From the NCBI RefSeq assembly GCF_947497275.1, contig NZ_CANMFS010000002.1:1-64000 (forward strand): a stretch of 64,000 nt of DNA, given 5' to 3'. Under the pieces are notes generated by a model. It was not told where the DNA came from. It made no database searches and saw nothing but the letters and a program-made list of their open reading frames with translations. This DNA comes from an uncultured Sulfitobacter sp. (GTDB taxonomy: Bacteria > Pseudomonadota > Alphaproteobacteria > Rhodobacterales > Rhodobacteraceae). Shown here piece after piece: positions 1 to 9,272 of the stretch. Position 1 is the stretch's first letter, and each line of letters begins with the position of its first letter. A program made the translations under genes and the position numbers.

Positions 1-232
1 CAATTCCAAGAGCGAAGCCCGCGCCTCTCATCGTTTGCTTTGCAAACGACTGCCGGCCAGTGGATCGCTGTATTGCAACTCTGACGGCGTACGTGCCCTC
101 TCGGCAGATCTGCCTTGCAAATCGCCTGCCGGGTAACAGTGCGTGGCGCTCCCGTGACGAACTTGTTCCATAAGGCTTCCGTCCATTCCTGAGAAAGGAC
201 CATACCGTCAAACCTTGGGATCAAACAACGCA
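1..232. other. Non-coding flank with imperfect repeats
   Basis: I see no convincing gene here. Positions 31-38 and 42-49 form a perfect 8-base inverted repeat (TCGTTTGC / GCAAACGA) with a 3-base loop. A motif beginning TTGCAAACGACTGCCGG near 40-57 recurs imperfectly near 115-132 as TTGCAAATCGCCTGCCGG. The stretch leads directly into a decayed transposase, so it may be insertion-sequence flank or the end of a gene outside the window. The role is unknown. Confidence 0.3.
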
Positions 233-595
233 CGTGGGCGTCCTATCCGGCTTTTGATGGCGGCTGGTCGGGTCAGCGACAATACCGCCGGTGAATAGTC
301 TGCCCGCCGCCAACTCGCTGCTGGGCAACCGCGGATACGACGCGGGCTGGTTCCGCGAGGCCCTTATCGACAAGAAATTAACGCCCAGCATCTCTTGCCG
401 AAAATCACGTGATAAGCCCGTCAAATACGACACGCGCCGCTACCGCCCCTCTCGTGACGTTGCCGCGCAGTGCACTGCCGGTCAGTGATCGAGATCATGT
501 TCGGGCACTTGAAGGACGCGAGGCGCGTGCCAACCCGTTACGACCGAAGCCCGAAGATCTTTCTCTCAGGCATCGCACGCGCTGACCCTAGACCT
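233..595 (+). pseudogene. Degenerate IS5-family transposase (C-terminal part)
   Basis: Three reading frames in succession carry pieces typical of the C-terminal half of IS5-type (IS427-like) DDE transposases. GRPIRLLMAAGRVSDNTA ends at a TAG near 296. LLGNRGYDAGWFREAL with KSRDKPVKYD runs from about 318. VIEIMFGHLKDARRVPTRYD with FLSGIA runs from about 485. The shifts between frames, the in-frame stop and the extra bases before the IEIMFG motif mean no functional enzyme can be made. The N-terminal half and clear terminal inverted repeats are not visible. The remnant abuts the 3' end of the convergent CoA-transferase gene. Family assignment rests on motif recognition. Confidence 0.85.
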
Positions 596-2474
596 TGCGA
601 CGCGGCGAGACCCTGCGTAAAGCTCCACGCAAGGCACGAGCCTGTAGCGGGTCGACCAGTTTGGGGACGGGCGCATATCCGATCCTGTCCATTGCCTCGC
701 TTTCATGTGGATGCGGAGCGCGCGCAACGGACGCCCAGAGCAACTTGGCAAGTCCCGTTTTAGACCCGGCCGCGTTCGACAGCTCCGCCAGAGCAGGAAG
801 CAAAATCTTTTCAATCTGTGAAAAATCCGTTCCAAGGGGAAAGTCCGGTAATAGCGGTGCAACGAATGGCGATAACCAATCGTTGATCATATCCGGCGTA
901 TTGCTGCGATGTTCTTCGGGTATCTGCCAATCCTTTGACAGTTTGTTCTCTGCTTTGGACTTAGCCACCAGTTCGTCCTGAAATCGGCTATCTGCGATGC
1001 AGATCAGGCGTTTGATAACCTCCTCATCAGATTGTCCACGCAAGGCGGCCGCACCGTATTCAGTAACTACAATATCACGCATATGCCGTGGGACTGTCGT
1101 GACTGCCAACTGCCAGACAATGTTCGAAGACACCTTGCCCCCGCTGGTTCGTGTGGCAGGCAGCGTCAGCACGGCGTGGCTGTCTTTCAGTGCAAAGGCC
1201 TGTTCGAAAAAGTCGAATTGACCGCCGACCCCACTGACGACCTGACCAGGTTTGGCAGCATCTGACATTGCATCGCCCAGTAAGCTGACTTGCATCGCGC
1301 CATTCACAAACCGCGCATTAACCCGGGCGGCACGTTTGGCCTGCTCGTCCCCATAAAGCGCATTGGTAAAGCTGACGGGCTTCATCTGGATCTTGGCGCG
1401 CTGACTCACCGGCATCTTGCGCAAACGCTCATACGTGTCGCGCGCCTCGACGAAAAACCCTGCATGGATCGTGGCACCATCAACCTCTCGTCGGACGACG
1501 TCGCCTTCAAACAAAGCGAGCAATCCGCCGACAAGCATTTCCGTGACCGCATACAACCCGACCTCAAACGGCTTTGTCTCGGTGCCGGTCAAGGGAAGGG
1601 GGGCCGCGTCCCAAATAGGGTTCAATGCCGCGCGGTTCCGCAGCAGTAGCGCGTTTGCCACAGCGTCGCCAATCGCACCGATCCCGATCTGCAAGGTGCC
1701 GCCGTCCGGTATCAACCGCGAGACATGCAAACTTATGGCATGCTGGGCCTTCGAAACTGGGCGGCGGACAACCGAGAACAGGTCAATCTGTTCGGCAGGG
1801 TCCAAGACCATATCCAGGTACTTGCTATCAACAATCGCATCGCCCGCCATGAAGGGCAGGGCGTCGTTCACTTCGACGACGGCGATGAAATCCATCTGCC
1901 CCTTGGCGCGCATGGAAAACAAGTCCGCCGATATATCAGTGTTGCACGACATACTGAACAGGTCGCCGTCGCGTGGCATAAGTTGGGCCAGCACATTCGG
2001 CTTTTGTGCTAGCAACACGTCGCGGGCGTGCGTGTAGTTTGCGGAAATGTAGTGGCGTTGGGCGTATTCGTTGCCGAGCCATGACCCCGCCTGAAAGAAA
2101 AACTCCGAAACTTCGATGTTGTCGGGCAGACTGCCCTCGGCGATCATGTCGGCATAAAGCAAAGATGGCGCAGTGCCGAACAGTCGGTCCATCGCGGGCC
2201 CAAGAAACCGTTTTTCCATATCCGACGATGGCGTCGGGCGGCGCAGTGTCAGGGCGGTAAAAACACTTAGTTTCAGGGACCTGTCCGCCGCTGCAACCCG
2301 CACCAAGGCATTGACCAAAGTGACGGGCTTTCCCAGCCCCAAGGGGAGGGCGAGGCGAATTTCCCCATCTGCCTTGTCAAAAATCGCCTGCGCCATTGTG
2401 TCGGCGTCCGTGTAGATTTCCGGTTCGTCAGGCAAGACCAGACCAGCCATCATCTGCGGTGAAGCGCGGGCCAT
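588..2474 (-). CDS. Acetyl-CoA hydrolase/CoA-transferase family protein
   Basis: The predicted 628-residue cytosolic protein belongs to the acetyl-CoA hydrolase/transferase family, which moves CoA between acyl groups or hydrolyses acyl-CoA. The glycine-rich stretch GGTLQIGIGAIGDAVANALL (about residues 255-274) and the late VTEYGAAALRG motif, holding the probable catalytic Glu of the C-terminal domain, are both typical. At 628 residues it is longer than common members of about 430-500, mainly through an N-terminal lobe. It is last in the leftward beta-oxidation operon and its start overlaps the preceding multifunctional gene by 47 bases. A second Met pair at residues 8-9 could also be the start. 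The exact CoA donor and acceptor are unknown. An operon role in acyl-CoA recycling is inferred. Confidence 0.82.
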   Translation of the reverse strand: MARASPQMMAGLVLPDEPEIYTDADTMAQAIFDKADGEIRLALPLGLGKPVTLVNALVRVAAADRSLKLSVFTALTLRRPTPSSDMEKRFLGPAMDRLFGTAPSLLYADMIAEGSLPDNIEVSEFFFQAGSWLGNEYAQRHYISANYTHARDVLLAQKPNVLAQLMPRDGDLFSMSCNTDISADLFSMRAKGQMDFIAVVEVNDALPFMAGDAIVDSKYLDMVLDPAEQIDLFSVVRRPVSKAQHAISLHVSRLIPDGGTLQIGIGAIGDAVANALLLRNRAALNPIWDAAPLPLTGTETKPFEVGLYAVTEMLVGGLLALFEGDVVRREVDGATIHAGFFVEARDTYERLRKMPVSQRAKIQMKPVSFTNALYGDEQAKRAARVNARFVNGAMQVSLLGDAMSDAAKPGQVVSGVGGQFDFFEQAFALKDSHAVLTLPATRTSGGKVSSNIVWQLAVTTVPRHMRDIVVTEYGAAALRGQSDEEVIKRLICIADSRFQDELVAKSKAENKLSKDWQIPEEHRSNTPDMINDWLSPFVAPLLPDFPLGTDFSQIEKILLPALAELSNAAGSKTGLAKLLWASVARAPHPHESEAMDRIGYAPVPKLVDPLQARALRGALRRVSPRRKV

Positions 2475-4503
2475 GGGCCTCTTGCAATTCGCGCAGTCTT
2501 GCGATCACGTCGTCTACGCCGCGTTGTTTGGCGTAGTGCATGGGGCCGCCGCGAAACGGGGCCCAGCCGGTGGCAAAGATCATTGCGGCGTCGATCTGAT
2601 CAGGGCTTTGCGCTACGCCCTCTCGCAGGACTTCGGCGCAGGCGTTCAGCATCGGTAGGATCAGTCGGTCGGTTAGATCATCGGGGGCCTCGTCAAGGTC
2701 CGCATCGGGGTGCGGTGTTCCGTCAGACCAATCATAAAAACCCTTGCCTGACTTTTTGCCCAAGTCGCCCGCATCGACCCGTTCGCGCAAGTCATCACTG
2801 ATCGGGGGCATCGACGTTTTCAGGTTTTCCGAAAGGCTTTGCGCCACGTGCAGTCCCACATCCAGCCCGACCTGATCGGCCAGTGTGACGGGTCCCATCG
2901 GCATCCCGAACCGCAGGGCGGCTGTATCAATGACCTCCTTGCTCACGCCTTCATCCATCAACACCATCGCTTCCAGCATGTAGGGGACCAGCGCGCGGTT
3001 CACCACAAAGCCGGGGTAATCGGCGACCGTAACGGGCAGTTTGCCGATGGCACCGCAAAACGCGGCGAGGCTCGCGGCCGTTTCGGCACTGGTGGCATCG
3101 CCCTTTACAACTTCCACCAGATCAATACGCGACACCGGGTTGAAGAAATGCAACCCTGCAAAACGGGTTTTGGATGGTGCGGAAGTGGCCAGATCATCAA
3201 CGGACAGGCTGGAGGTGTTGGACACCAGGATCGCAGATTTTTTTAACTTGCCCTTCAATCCTTTGAAAATCTTCTCTTTCAGGTCTTCGCGCTCAGTTGC
3301 GGCTTCGATTACCAAATCGGCTTGCGCCAGACCGTATCCCCGCGGATCGGGCATCAGCCGGTCGAGCGCGTCACGCATTTCGATATCGCTGAGGTGTTTG
3401 TCCTCGCAGATTTTCGCGGCCGTGCCGATTGCACGCCCCAGTGCTTCGGTTTCGATATCGCCCAAAGTTACGATTTTTCCTTTGATTGCGGCAATCGCAG
3501 CGATTTCGGTACCCATGGCACCCGCGCCAATCACATGGACATGCGATACCCCGTCGTCGCCGCGCCCCTCGTCCTTAAGGTTCTGCCGCAGGAAAAAGAC
3601 ACGGCGCAGGTTCTTTGAGGTGTCTGAGCGCAGCAGACGGGCGAAACTTTGGATCTCGGCTTTTTGCATAGCGTCGCGGTTGTCGCCGTGTTCGACCCAC
3701 AGATCAATCAGCGCATGCGGTGCGGGATAATGCTGTTTCGGGGCCTTTTTCTCGGTTTCACTGCGCATTTTCCGCGCAGCTAGACTCCGGGCTTGGTCAA
3801 ACCCGAACGCACGAGAGGTCACGCCCGGTTCATGCTTGTCGATCTTGCCTTCTACTGCTGCGGTGACGGCTGCTGCGATGTGGCGCTCTTCAACCACGGC
3901 ATCGACGATCCCTTGTGACTTGGCGCGCTTGGTGTGCGCGGTTTTGCCGGTCAGCATCATCGTCATCGCGTCGGTCGGGCCGATCAAAGCGGGCAGCCGG
4001 AAGGTTCCGCCAAGGCCGGGATGCAAGCCAAGCTGAACCTCGGGGAACCCGAAAGACGCGCCGGGGATGGCAATGCGGTAATCGCAGGCGAGTGCAATTT
4101 CAAAACCCGCACCAAGGGCCGCACCATGCACGATGCAGATTGTGGGACAGTTGAGCGCCTCGATCCGGTCAAGGACGTCGTGTGCCTGTTGCAGTAGATC
4201 GGCGGCGCCATCTTCTGTCATAGCCTCGAAATCGGAGATGTCCGCGCCTGCGGCAAAACCTGCCTTCTTGGCGGAACGGATCACTATCGCGGTGGGCAAG
4301 TTCTTTTCGGCAGCAATGATGTGTTGATCCAACTCCCGGATCACATCCTTCGAAATTGTGTTCATGTTAGTGTTTTGCTTGTCCAAAACCAACCAAAGCA
4401 CGTCGGCATCATCGCGGCCCGTGCGCCAATTGCCGTCTGCGTCGCCTACCGGCCCCAGTTCCAGCTTGGTTTCACCGAGATATTTTAAGACATGTCCGGT
4501 CAT
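2428..4503 (-). CDS. fadJ: Fatty-acid oxidation multifunctional protein (enoyl-CoA hydratase / 3-hydroxyacyl-CoA dehydrogenase)
   Basis: This 691-residue enzyme catalyses two consecutive beta-oxidation steps: hydration of trans-2-enoyl-CoA and NAD-dependent oxidation of L-3-hydroxyacyl-CoA. The N-terminal third is a crotonase domain with the oxyanion-hole region VHGAALGAGFEIALACDYR. The middle carries a Rossmann motif (VIGAGAMGTEIA) and the 3HCDH signature HFFNPVSRIDLVEVV, followed by the C-terminal 3HCDH domain. I chose ATG 4503 because it overlaps the thiolase stop as TAATG. The open frame extends 16 codons further but lacks family similarity there. Whether it is closer to FadB or FadJ cannot be settled by eye, so the symbol is provisional. 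Confidence 0.92.
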   Translation of the reverse strand: MTGHVLKYLGETKLELGPVGDADGNWRTGRDDADVLWLVLDKQNTNMNTISKDVIRELDQHIIAAEKNLPTAIVIRSAKKAGFAAGADISDFEAMTEDGAADLLQQAHDVLDRIEALNCPTICIVHGAALGAGFEIALACDYRIAIPGASFGFPEVQLGLHPGLGGTFRLPALIGPTDAMTMMLTGKTAHTKRAKSQGIVDAVVEERHIAAAVTAAVEGKIDKHEPGVTSRAFGFDQARSLAARKMRSETEKKAPKQHYPAPHALIDLWVEHGDNRDAMQKAEIQSFARLLRSDTSKNLRRVFFLRQNLKDEGRGDDGVSHVHVIGAGAMGTEIAAIAAIKGKIVTLGDIETEALGRAIGTAAKICEDKHLSDIEMRDALDRLMPDPRGYGLAQADLVIEAATEREDLKEKIFKGLKGKLKKSAILVSNTSSLSVDDLATSAPSKTRFAGLHFFNPVSRIDLVEVVKGDATSAETAASLAAFCGAIGKLPVTVADYPGFVVNRALVPYMLEAMVLMDEGVSKEVIDTAALRFGMPMGPVTLADQVGLDVGLHVAQSLSENLKTSMPPISDDLRERVDAGDLGKKSGKGFYDWSDGTPHPDADLDEAPDDLTDRLILPMLNACAEVLREGVAQSPDQIDAAMIFATGWAPFRGGPMHYAKQRGVDDVIARLRELQEAHGPRFTADDGWSGLA

Positions 4504-5798
4504 TATACTGCCTCCAACAACATCGCACCGCCCAGACCGCCACCGATACATTCCGTGGCAATCCCGCGTTTCGCACCGCGTTGTTTCATGGCATTGGCAA
4601 GGTGCAACACGATACGGTTGCCGCTTGTCCCAACGGGATGACCAAGCGAAATCGCGCCCCCGTCGACGTTCAATCGGTCGCGGTCAATGCGTCCGAACGC
4701 TTTGTCCAGGCCCAGCACGTCGCGGCAAAAAGCGTCGTCATTCCAAGCAGCAAGGCAAGATAACACCTGCGCCGCAAAGGCCTCGTTCAGTTCCCAAAGA
4801 TCAATGTCATCCACCCCGAACCCGTGACGTTGCGCAATCGGTGTCGCAGCCATGACCGGACCAAGACCCATGATCGACGGGTCAAGCCCCGCCCATTGGC
4901 TATCGGTGATCTCGGCCAGCGGTTCCAGACCGTGCTGATCTACGGCCCGTTGTGAGGCGAGGATGCACCAGCTGGCACCGTCGGTGATCTGGCTGGAATT
5001 GCCTGCCGTGACTTGGCCGTAGGGCGGTTCGAACACCGGCTTTGGTTTTGCCAGCCCTTCCATATCGCTATCAGGGCGCACACCGTCGTCGTGATCGTAA
5101 ACGTTACCGTCACGGTCAAATGCAGGCATCAATTCATCGCGCAGGCGTCCTTCGGATTGGGCAGCCGCGAGGCGGTGATGACTTTGCATCGCGTAGGCAT
5201 CCGCTGTCTTTCGGTCGATGTTGAAGTGTTGCGCAAGGACCTCGGCGGTCTGTCCCATGCTTAACGTCGTGATCGGATCGGTAAGCCCGCGTTCCAGCCC
5301 CACGACCGGGTTGAAGAATTCAGGCCGAATACCCGACATCGCTTTGGCCTGATCCAGCGGTCCCTTAGCGGTATTCATTTTGCCGAACCATTCCACAGCC
5401 GAAGATCGCAGGGTAAGTGGTGCATGGCTAAGCGCCTCCGTCCCGCCCGCAAGGATCATCTGGTGCGAGCCGTCGCGAATATAGCGGTAGGCGGTATCAA
5501 TGCTTTGCATGCCCGATCCACAGTTGATCTGCACCGAAAACGCGACCGTTTCTTCTGGCAGACCTAGCCGCAGCGCGGCCACGCGGGCGGGGTTCATTTC
5601 ATCGGCAATTACATTGACGCAGCCGAGAATAACAAGATCGAACGCGGTGCGGTCAAAAGTTTGACGCGCCAGAACGGGGCGGCCGCATTGCACTGCAAGG
5701 TCTACCGGCGTGAACGGTCCGGGACCGGATCGCGCCTTGAGGAATGGTGTGCGCGCGCCGTCAACGAGGTATACGCGTTGATTCTTCGGATCGGTCAT
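4503..5798 (-). CDS. fadI: Acetyl-CoA C-acyltransferase (3-ketoacyl-CoA thiolase)
   Basis: This 431-residue thiolase cleaves 3-ketoacyl-CoA with CoA to give acetyl-CoA and a shortened acyl-CoA. The N-terminal nucleophile motif is NCGSGMQSID (Cys near residue 93). The C-terminal motifs GHPVGTSGNRIVLHL and ECIGGGLGGAML hold the catalytic His and Cys. The length is close to FadI-type thiolases. Its start overlaps the acyl-CoA dehydrogenase stop by 4 bases (ATGA) and its own stop overlaps the next start, so translation of all three is probably coupled. FadI versus FadA naming is provisional. Confidence 0.92.
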   Translation of the reverse strand: MTDPKNQRVYLVDGARTPFLKARSGPGPFTPVDLAVQCGRPVLARQTFDRTAFDLVILGCVNVIADEMNPARVAALRLGLPEETVAFSVQINCGSGMQSIDTAYRYIRDGSHQMILAGGTEALSHAPLTLRSSAVEWFGKMNTAKGPLDQAKAMSGIRPEFFNPVVGLERGLTDPITTLSMGQTAEVLAQHFNIDRKTADAYAMQSHHRLAAAQSEGRLRDELMPAFDRDGNVYDHDDGVRPDSDMEGLAKPKPVFEPPYGQVTAGNSSQITDGASWCILASQRAVDQHGLEPLAEITDSQWAGLDPSIMGLGPVMAATPIAQRHGFGVDDIDLWELNEAFAAQVLSCLAAWNDDAFCRDVLGLDKAFGRIDRDRLNVDGGAISLGHPVGTSGNRIVLHLANAMKQRGAKRGIATECIGGGLGGAMLLEAV

Positions 5799-8044
5799 TC
5801 GGCGGCCTCCTTGGGCAAATAGTCATCCGCATTGGCAGCCGGGAACAACGCGGCGAAGTCTTCGCGCGAATATTCGTCCACAGCAATCACCTGATCGACC
5901 AACTTTTGCATGGTCGATATTTCGGCCATCTCGGCATCGCTCAGGATACCGCTTTTCAATGCTTGTTGCGGGGTTTTGCGCGCATCGCGCAGGCGTTTCA
6001 TGACGGGAGCCAGTTCAATGACTTTGGCATAGCATTCATTTAGCACCTGAACGCCATCGCGGTGACATCCCTGATGCAACTGACCGGTGATCCGGGTGCG
6101 GGTTTCTGACGGGGAGTACAGCAGATCGCTACAGTCGGCGACCAACCGGTCGTCCGGCTTGCGCTGTTGCATGCCAGGCAAGGTGATCGCACGCAGGATC
6201 CACGCGGCCCAACGGGCGGGCATGTTTGCGATCACTTCGTCCAGCGCTGTCTGGATGCTGTGGAACGCATCGGCCGCGACATAGTTCAGCACGGGCAGGT
6301 CGGCCTCTTGCCGTCCTTCGTCTTCCCACCGCTTCAGCGTGGCGGACAGGATGTACATGTCAGACAGAATGTCGCCCATCCGACCCGAAATCATCTCTTT
6401 GCGCTTGAGCGCGCCGCCCAGTGTCAGGAACAAGACATCGGCGGTCAAAGCATAGGCCGCAGACCATCGCGACAGTTGACGGTAAATCGGCGTCACCTGA
6501 CCGGCATCGGGTGCCGGTGCAAAGCGTCCGCCTGTAATGGCCCTCCCGAAAGCGCGGAAGGTCGTTTTCGTCGTGTGACCGACGTGCGCCCAGAAGGATT
6601 TGTCGAACTTTGCCAGCGATGTTTCGGGGTCGTCTTCTTGCAAGGCCAAAACGTTGTCCAGCATATGCGGGTGCGCTCGGATCGAGCCCTGTCCGAAAAT
6701 GATCAGGCTGCGGGTGACGATATTTGCGCCTTCCACCGTGATACCGATAGGTACGGCCCGATAAAGCGGCAACAGATAGTTGGACGGTCCGTCAATCACC
6801 GCCTTACCGGAATGCACGTCCATCGCATCATCCAGCGCCTCGCGCATGCGGATTGTCGCGTGCGCTTTCATGATTGCCGAAATCACTGACAGTGCGCGAC
6901 CTTCGTCCAGACCTGCGCAGGTCAAACGGCGCGCGGCGTCCATGCAATAGGCGTCAGCGGCCAATCGTCCCAGCCGTGTCTGAATACCGCCAAACTTGCC
7001 GATGGGCAGGTTGAATTGCTGGCGGATGCGGGAGTAGGCTCCCGTCGTATGCGCGGCAAGTGCGATTGCGGCACAGCCCATTGACGGCAGCGAAATGCCC
7101 CGCCCAGCGGCCAATGCGGACATCAACATCATCCAGCCCTTACCGGCAAATTCCGGACCGCCGATGATGTGATCAATAGGAACGAATACGTCCTTGCCGG
7201 TGGTTGGGCCATTCATGAACATCGTGGAGGAAGGAATGTGGCGACGGCCCGTTTCAACACCTTGAAGATCGGTAGGAACAAGCGCGCAGGTAATGCCGAT
7301 ATCCTCGACGTCGCCGAGCAACCCTTCAGGATCTTGCATCTTGAATGCCAATCCCAAAACGGTGCAGACGGGCGACAGGGTGATGTACCGCTTTGCCCAG
7401 TTCAGACGGATGCCCAGCACCTCTTTGCCGTTCCAGTCGCCCTTGCATACGACCCCGGTGTCGGTCATTGCGCCTGCGTCTGACCCGGCCTCGGCGCTGG
7501 TCAAACCAAACGCCGGCAGCTCGCGACCGTCGGCAAGGCGGGGCAACCAGTAATGTTTTTGATCATCGGTGCCGAACATGTGCAGCAACTCGCCCGGCCC
7601 AAGCGAGTTTGGCACCATCACGGTGACAGCAGCAGCAACTGAACGGGTCGAAATGTAACGTATGATTTCCGAATGGGCGAAAGCAGAAAATGCCAACCCG
7701 CCGTGTTCTTTGGGGATGATCATACCAAAGAACCGTTTGTCGCGCAGGAACTGCCAGACTTCGGGTGCCAGATCACCAATCTGATGGTTGATCTGCCAAT
7801 CGTCGATCATACCACAGAGCTCCTGCAAAGGACCGTCAAAAAAAGCTTGCTCCTCCGGCGATAGTTTCGGTGCTTTTACATCGTGGAGCTTTGACCAGTC
7901 CGGATTGCCCGAGAAAAGCTCCGCCTCCCACCAGACTTCACCTGCGTTAAGAGCCTCGCTCTCCGTTTCGGAGAGGGCAGGTAGAACACCCTTCGCCCAT
8001 TTGTGGATCGGTCTGGTGATGGTGCGTGCGCGAAAATTGGTCAT
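5795..8044 (-). CDS. fadE: Acyl-CoA dehydrogenase, FadE-like
   Basis: The 749-residue flavoprotein performs the first step of beta-oxidation, forming trans-2-enoyl-CoA. The acyl-CoA dehydrogenase core carries the flavin/substrate motif GLTSAEAGSDAGAM (about residues 180-195) and a helical C-terminal part rich in the family pattern VEGANIVTRSLIIFGQG. The long C-terminal extension matches the FadE class rather than the ~380-residue short-chain enzymes. ATG 8044 is the only good start and is followed immediately by family sequence. It is the first gene of the leftward beta-oxidation operon. The promoter should lie in 8045-8230. A separate electron-transfer flavoprotein is expected but is not in the window. 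Confidence 0.92.
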   Translation of the reverse strand: MTNFRARTITRPIHKWAKGVLPALSETESEALNAGEVWWEAELFSGNPDWSKLHDVKAPKLSPEEQAFFDGPLQELCGMIDDWQINHQIGDLAPEVWQFLRDKRFFGMIIPKEHGGLAFSAFAHSEIIRYISTRSVAAAVTVMVPNSLGPGELLHMFGTDDQKHYWLPRLADGRELPAFGLTSAEAGSDAGAMTDTGVVCKGDWNGKEVLGIRLNWAKRYITLSPVCTVLGLAFKMQDPEGLLGDVEDIGITCALVPTDLQGVETGRRHIPSSTMFMNGPTTGKDVFVPIDHIIGGPEFAGKGWMMLMSALAAGRGISLPSMGCAAIALAAHTTGAYSRIRQQFNLPIGKFGGIQTRLGRLAADAYCMDAARRLTCAGLDEGRALSVISAIMKAHATIRMREALDDAMDVHSGKAVIDGPSNYLLPLYRAVPIGITVEGANIVTRSLIIFGQGSIRAHPHMLDNVLALQEDDPETSLAKFDKSFWAHVGHTTKTTFRAFGRAITGGRFAPAPDAGQVTPIYRQLSRWSAAYALTADVLFLTLGGALKRKEMISGRMGDILSDMYILSATLKRWEDEGRQEADLPVLNYVAADAFHSIQTALDEVIANMPARWAAWILRAITLPGMQQRKPDDRLVADCSDLLYSPSETRTRITGQLHQGCHRDGVQVLNECYAKVIELAPVMKRLRDARKTPQQALKSGILSDAEMAEISTMQKLVDQVIAVDEYSREDFAALFPAANADDYLPKEAAE

Positions 8045-8214
8045 GAACTATATCCCCAAGTGGTAAACGCATTGCATCGGATTTAGGTTCCAGTGCCAAA
8101 CTGCCGACTTTGATTTTGGGACCTGATCCTCGCATGCAACAGTGACGAAACCAGACGCCCGTCACGGGACCAAAGTGCAAGGCGTACGTTGATTGTCTGA
8201 ACTATGACGGGGAA

Positions 8215-8238
8215 GACCCGATTTCCGAAATCCGGGTC
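8215..8238. repeat. Hairpin-forming inverted repeat
   Basis: GACCCGATTT and AAATCCGGGTC are near-complementary around a 3-base centre, giving a stem of about 10 pairs with one bulge. No T-run follows on either strand, so a classical terminator is unlikely. It sits in the gap between the divergent fadE operon and the mgtC-like remnant. It could be an operator or insertion debris. The function is unknown. Confidence 0.3.
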
Positions 8239-8273
8239 GAAGAATTCACATTCGCGCTTGGCTGGCGATTTAT

Positions 8274-8675
8274 TTGATTGCTGCGCTCACGATGCCGACA
8301 ATCGTTTTTTGCGGCATCATCGGCCTGGAACGTGAAACCGCGCAGCTTCCGGCTGGTGCGAGAATTCACATGTTGATTGGTCTGGCCGCGTGTGGTTATT
8401 CACTGTTGACGCTTGCCTTGACCGCACGCGCTTCGGAATTCGGCGATGCAATCCAGATGTACCTACCGCGCGTTGTTGCGTATCTTTTAAACGGTGACAG
8501 GTGGTGTGACGGTCCTTGCGCATTGGGGGAATGGGTGGTCGCCGGCATGACCGCGGTCCTCACTTGTCTGATCGTCGCTGTCCTGCGCATTCCGGAAAAG
8601 CAGACCGGCAGATACACAGGCAAAGAATCCGAAAGGGAGTCAAAATATGACGCAGGACAACAACCGCGCTCTTAG
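8274..8675 (+). pseudogene. Decayed MgtC/SapB-family membrane protein
   Basis: The frame encodes a recognisable MgtC/SapB N-terminus: GIIGLERETAQLPAGARIHM followed by a LIGLAACGYSLLTLAL membrane segment. After RVVAYLL it jumps to GEWVVAGMTAVLTCLIVAVLR, which resembles the last MgtC membrane helix. The central GIGFLGAG / LTTAA segment that defines the family is missing, apparently through an internal deletion. The best start is TTG at 8274, and the same frame is open further upstream without a good ATG. The 3' end overlaps exoD by 29 bases. A short functional relative cannot be excluded, but decay is more likely. Confidence 0.55.
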
Positions 8676-9237
8676 CGATGTCCTTGATCAATTGGAAGAC
8701 TCGATAAGCGGCGACCACATTGTGATCGGCGAAGTGGTAGACCAACTTGGACGTAGGTCTTTCGCGTCTCTGATGCTCGTCTTCACGCTTATTTCCAGTT
8801 CACCTGCAAGTGCGATCCCGGGTATAACAGCTGCCGTCGCGGTCATTGTTTTCATGCTGATCGTGCAGATGATTGCCGGACGCGATTCCGTTTGGCTGCC
8901 GGGTTTTATCACTCACCGCAAAATGTCGAGCACCGCCCTTTGCAAAGGTATCGGCTGGCTGCGCAAGCCAGTCCGATTTATTGAACGGTTCCTCAGGCCG
9001 CGGCTGACATTTCTGTTTCATCGGCCATGGATTTGGCTACCGTTGGTTCTAATCTTGTGCCTCACACTGTTCATGCCGTTTATGGAGATCGTGCCGACCT
9101 CGGGATCCATCGCATCTGCCGTGATTGCGTTGTTTGCGGCCGGGTTGCTCACGCGGGATGGCGTGCTTGTGATCATTTCATTCGTAGTTCTGCTGGGGCT
9201 TCCCGTTGCGATCTGGCAATTTGGTTTTGCCGGGTGA
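8647..9237 (+). CDS. exoD: ExoD-family exopolysaccharide synthesis membrane protein
   Basis: The 196-residue protein matches the ExoD family. A cytosolic N-terminus (LSDVLDQLEDSI) is followed by SFASLMLVFTLISSSPASAIPG and three more hydrophobic segments, ending near residue 195. Family members are inner-membrane proteins linked genetically to exopolysaccharide production and alkaline tolerance in rhizobia, and the biochemical role is unknown. It starts within the 3' end of the mgtC-like remnant, so it probably shares that gene's former promoter. The gene converges on the large fusion gene downstream with only 35 bases between them. Confidence 0.85.
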   Translation: MTQDNNRALSDVLDQLEDSISGDHIVIGEVVDQLGRRSFASLMLVFTLISSSPASAIPGITAAVAVIVFMLIVQMIAGRDSVWLPGFITHRKMSSTALCKGIGWLRKPVRFIERFLRPRLTFLFHRPWIWLPLVLILCLTLFMPFMEIVPTSGSIASAVIALFAAGLLTRDGVLVIISFVVLLGLPVAIWQFGFAG

Positions 9238-9272
9238 TAGAGGGACCGGTGGGCGGCAGTTTCTTCATTTTG

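Noticed and set aside
1417..2037. 206-codon plus-strand frame inside the CoA-transferase gene
   Set aside because: Antisense shadow with no domain and low-complexity Ser/Thr content.
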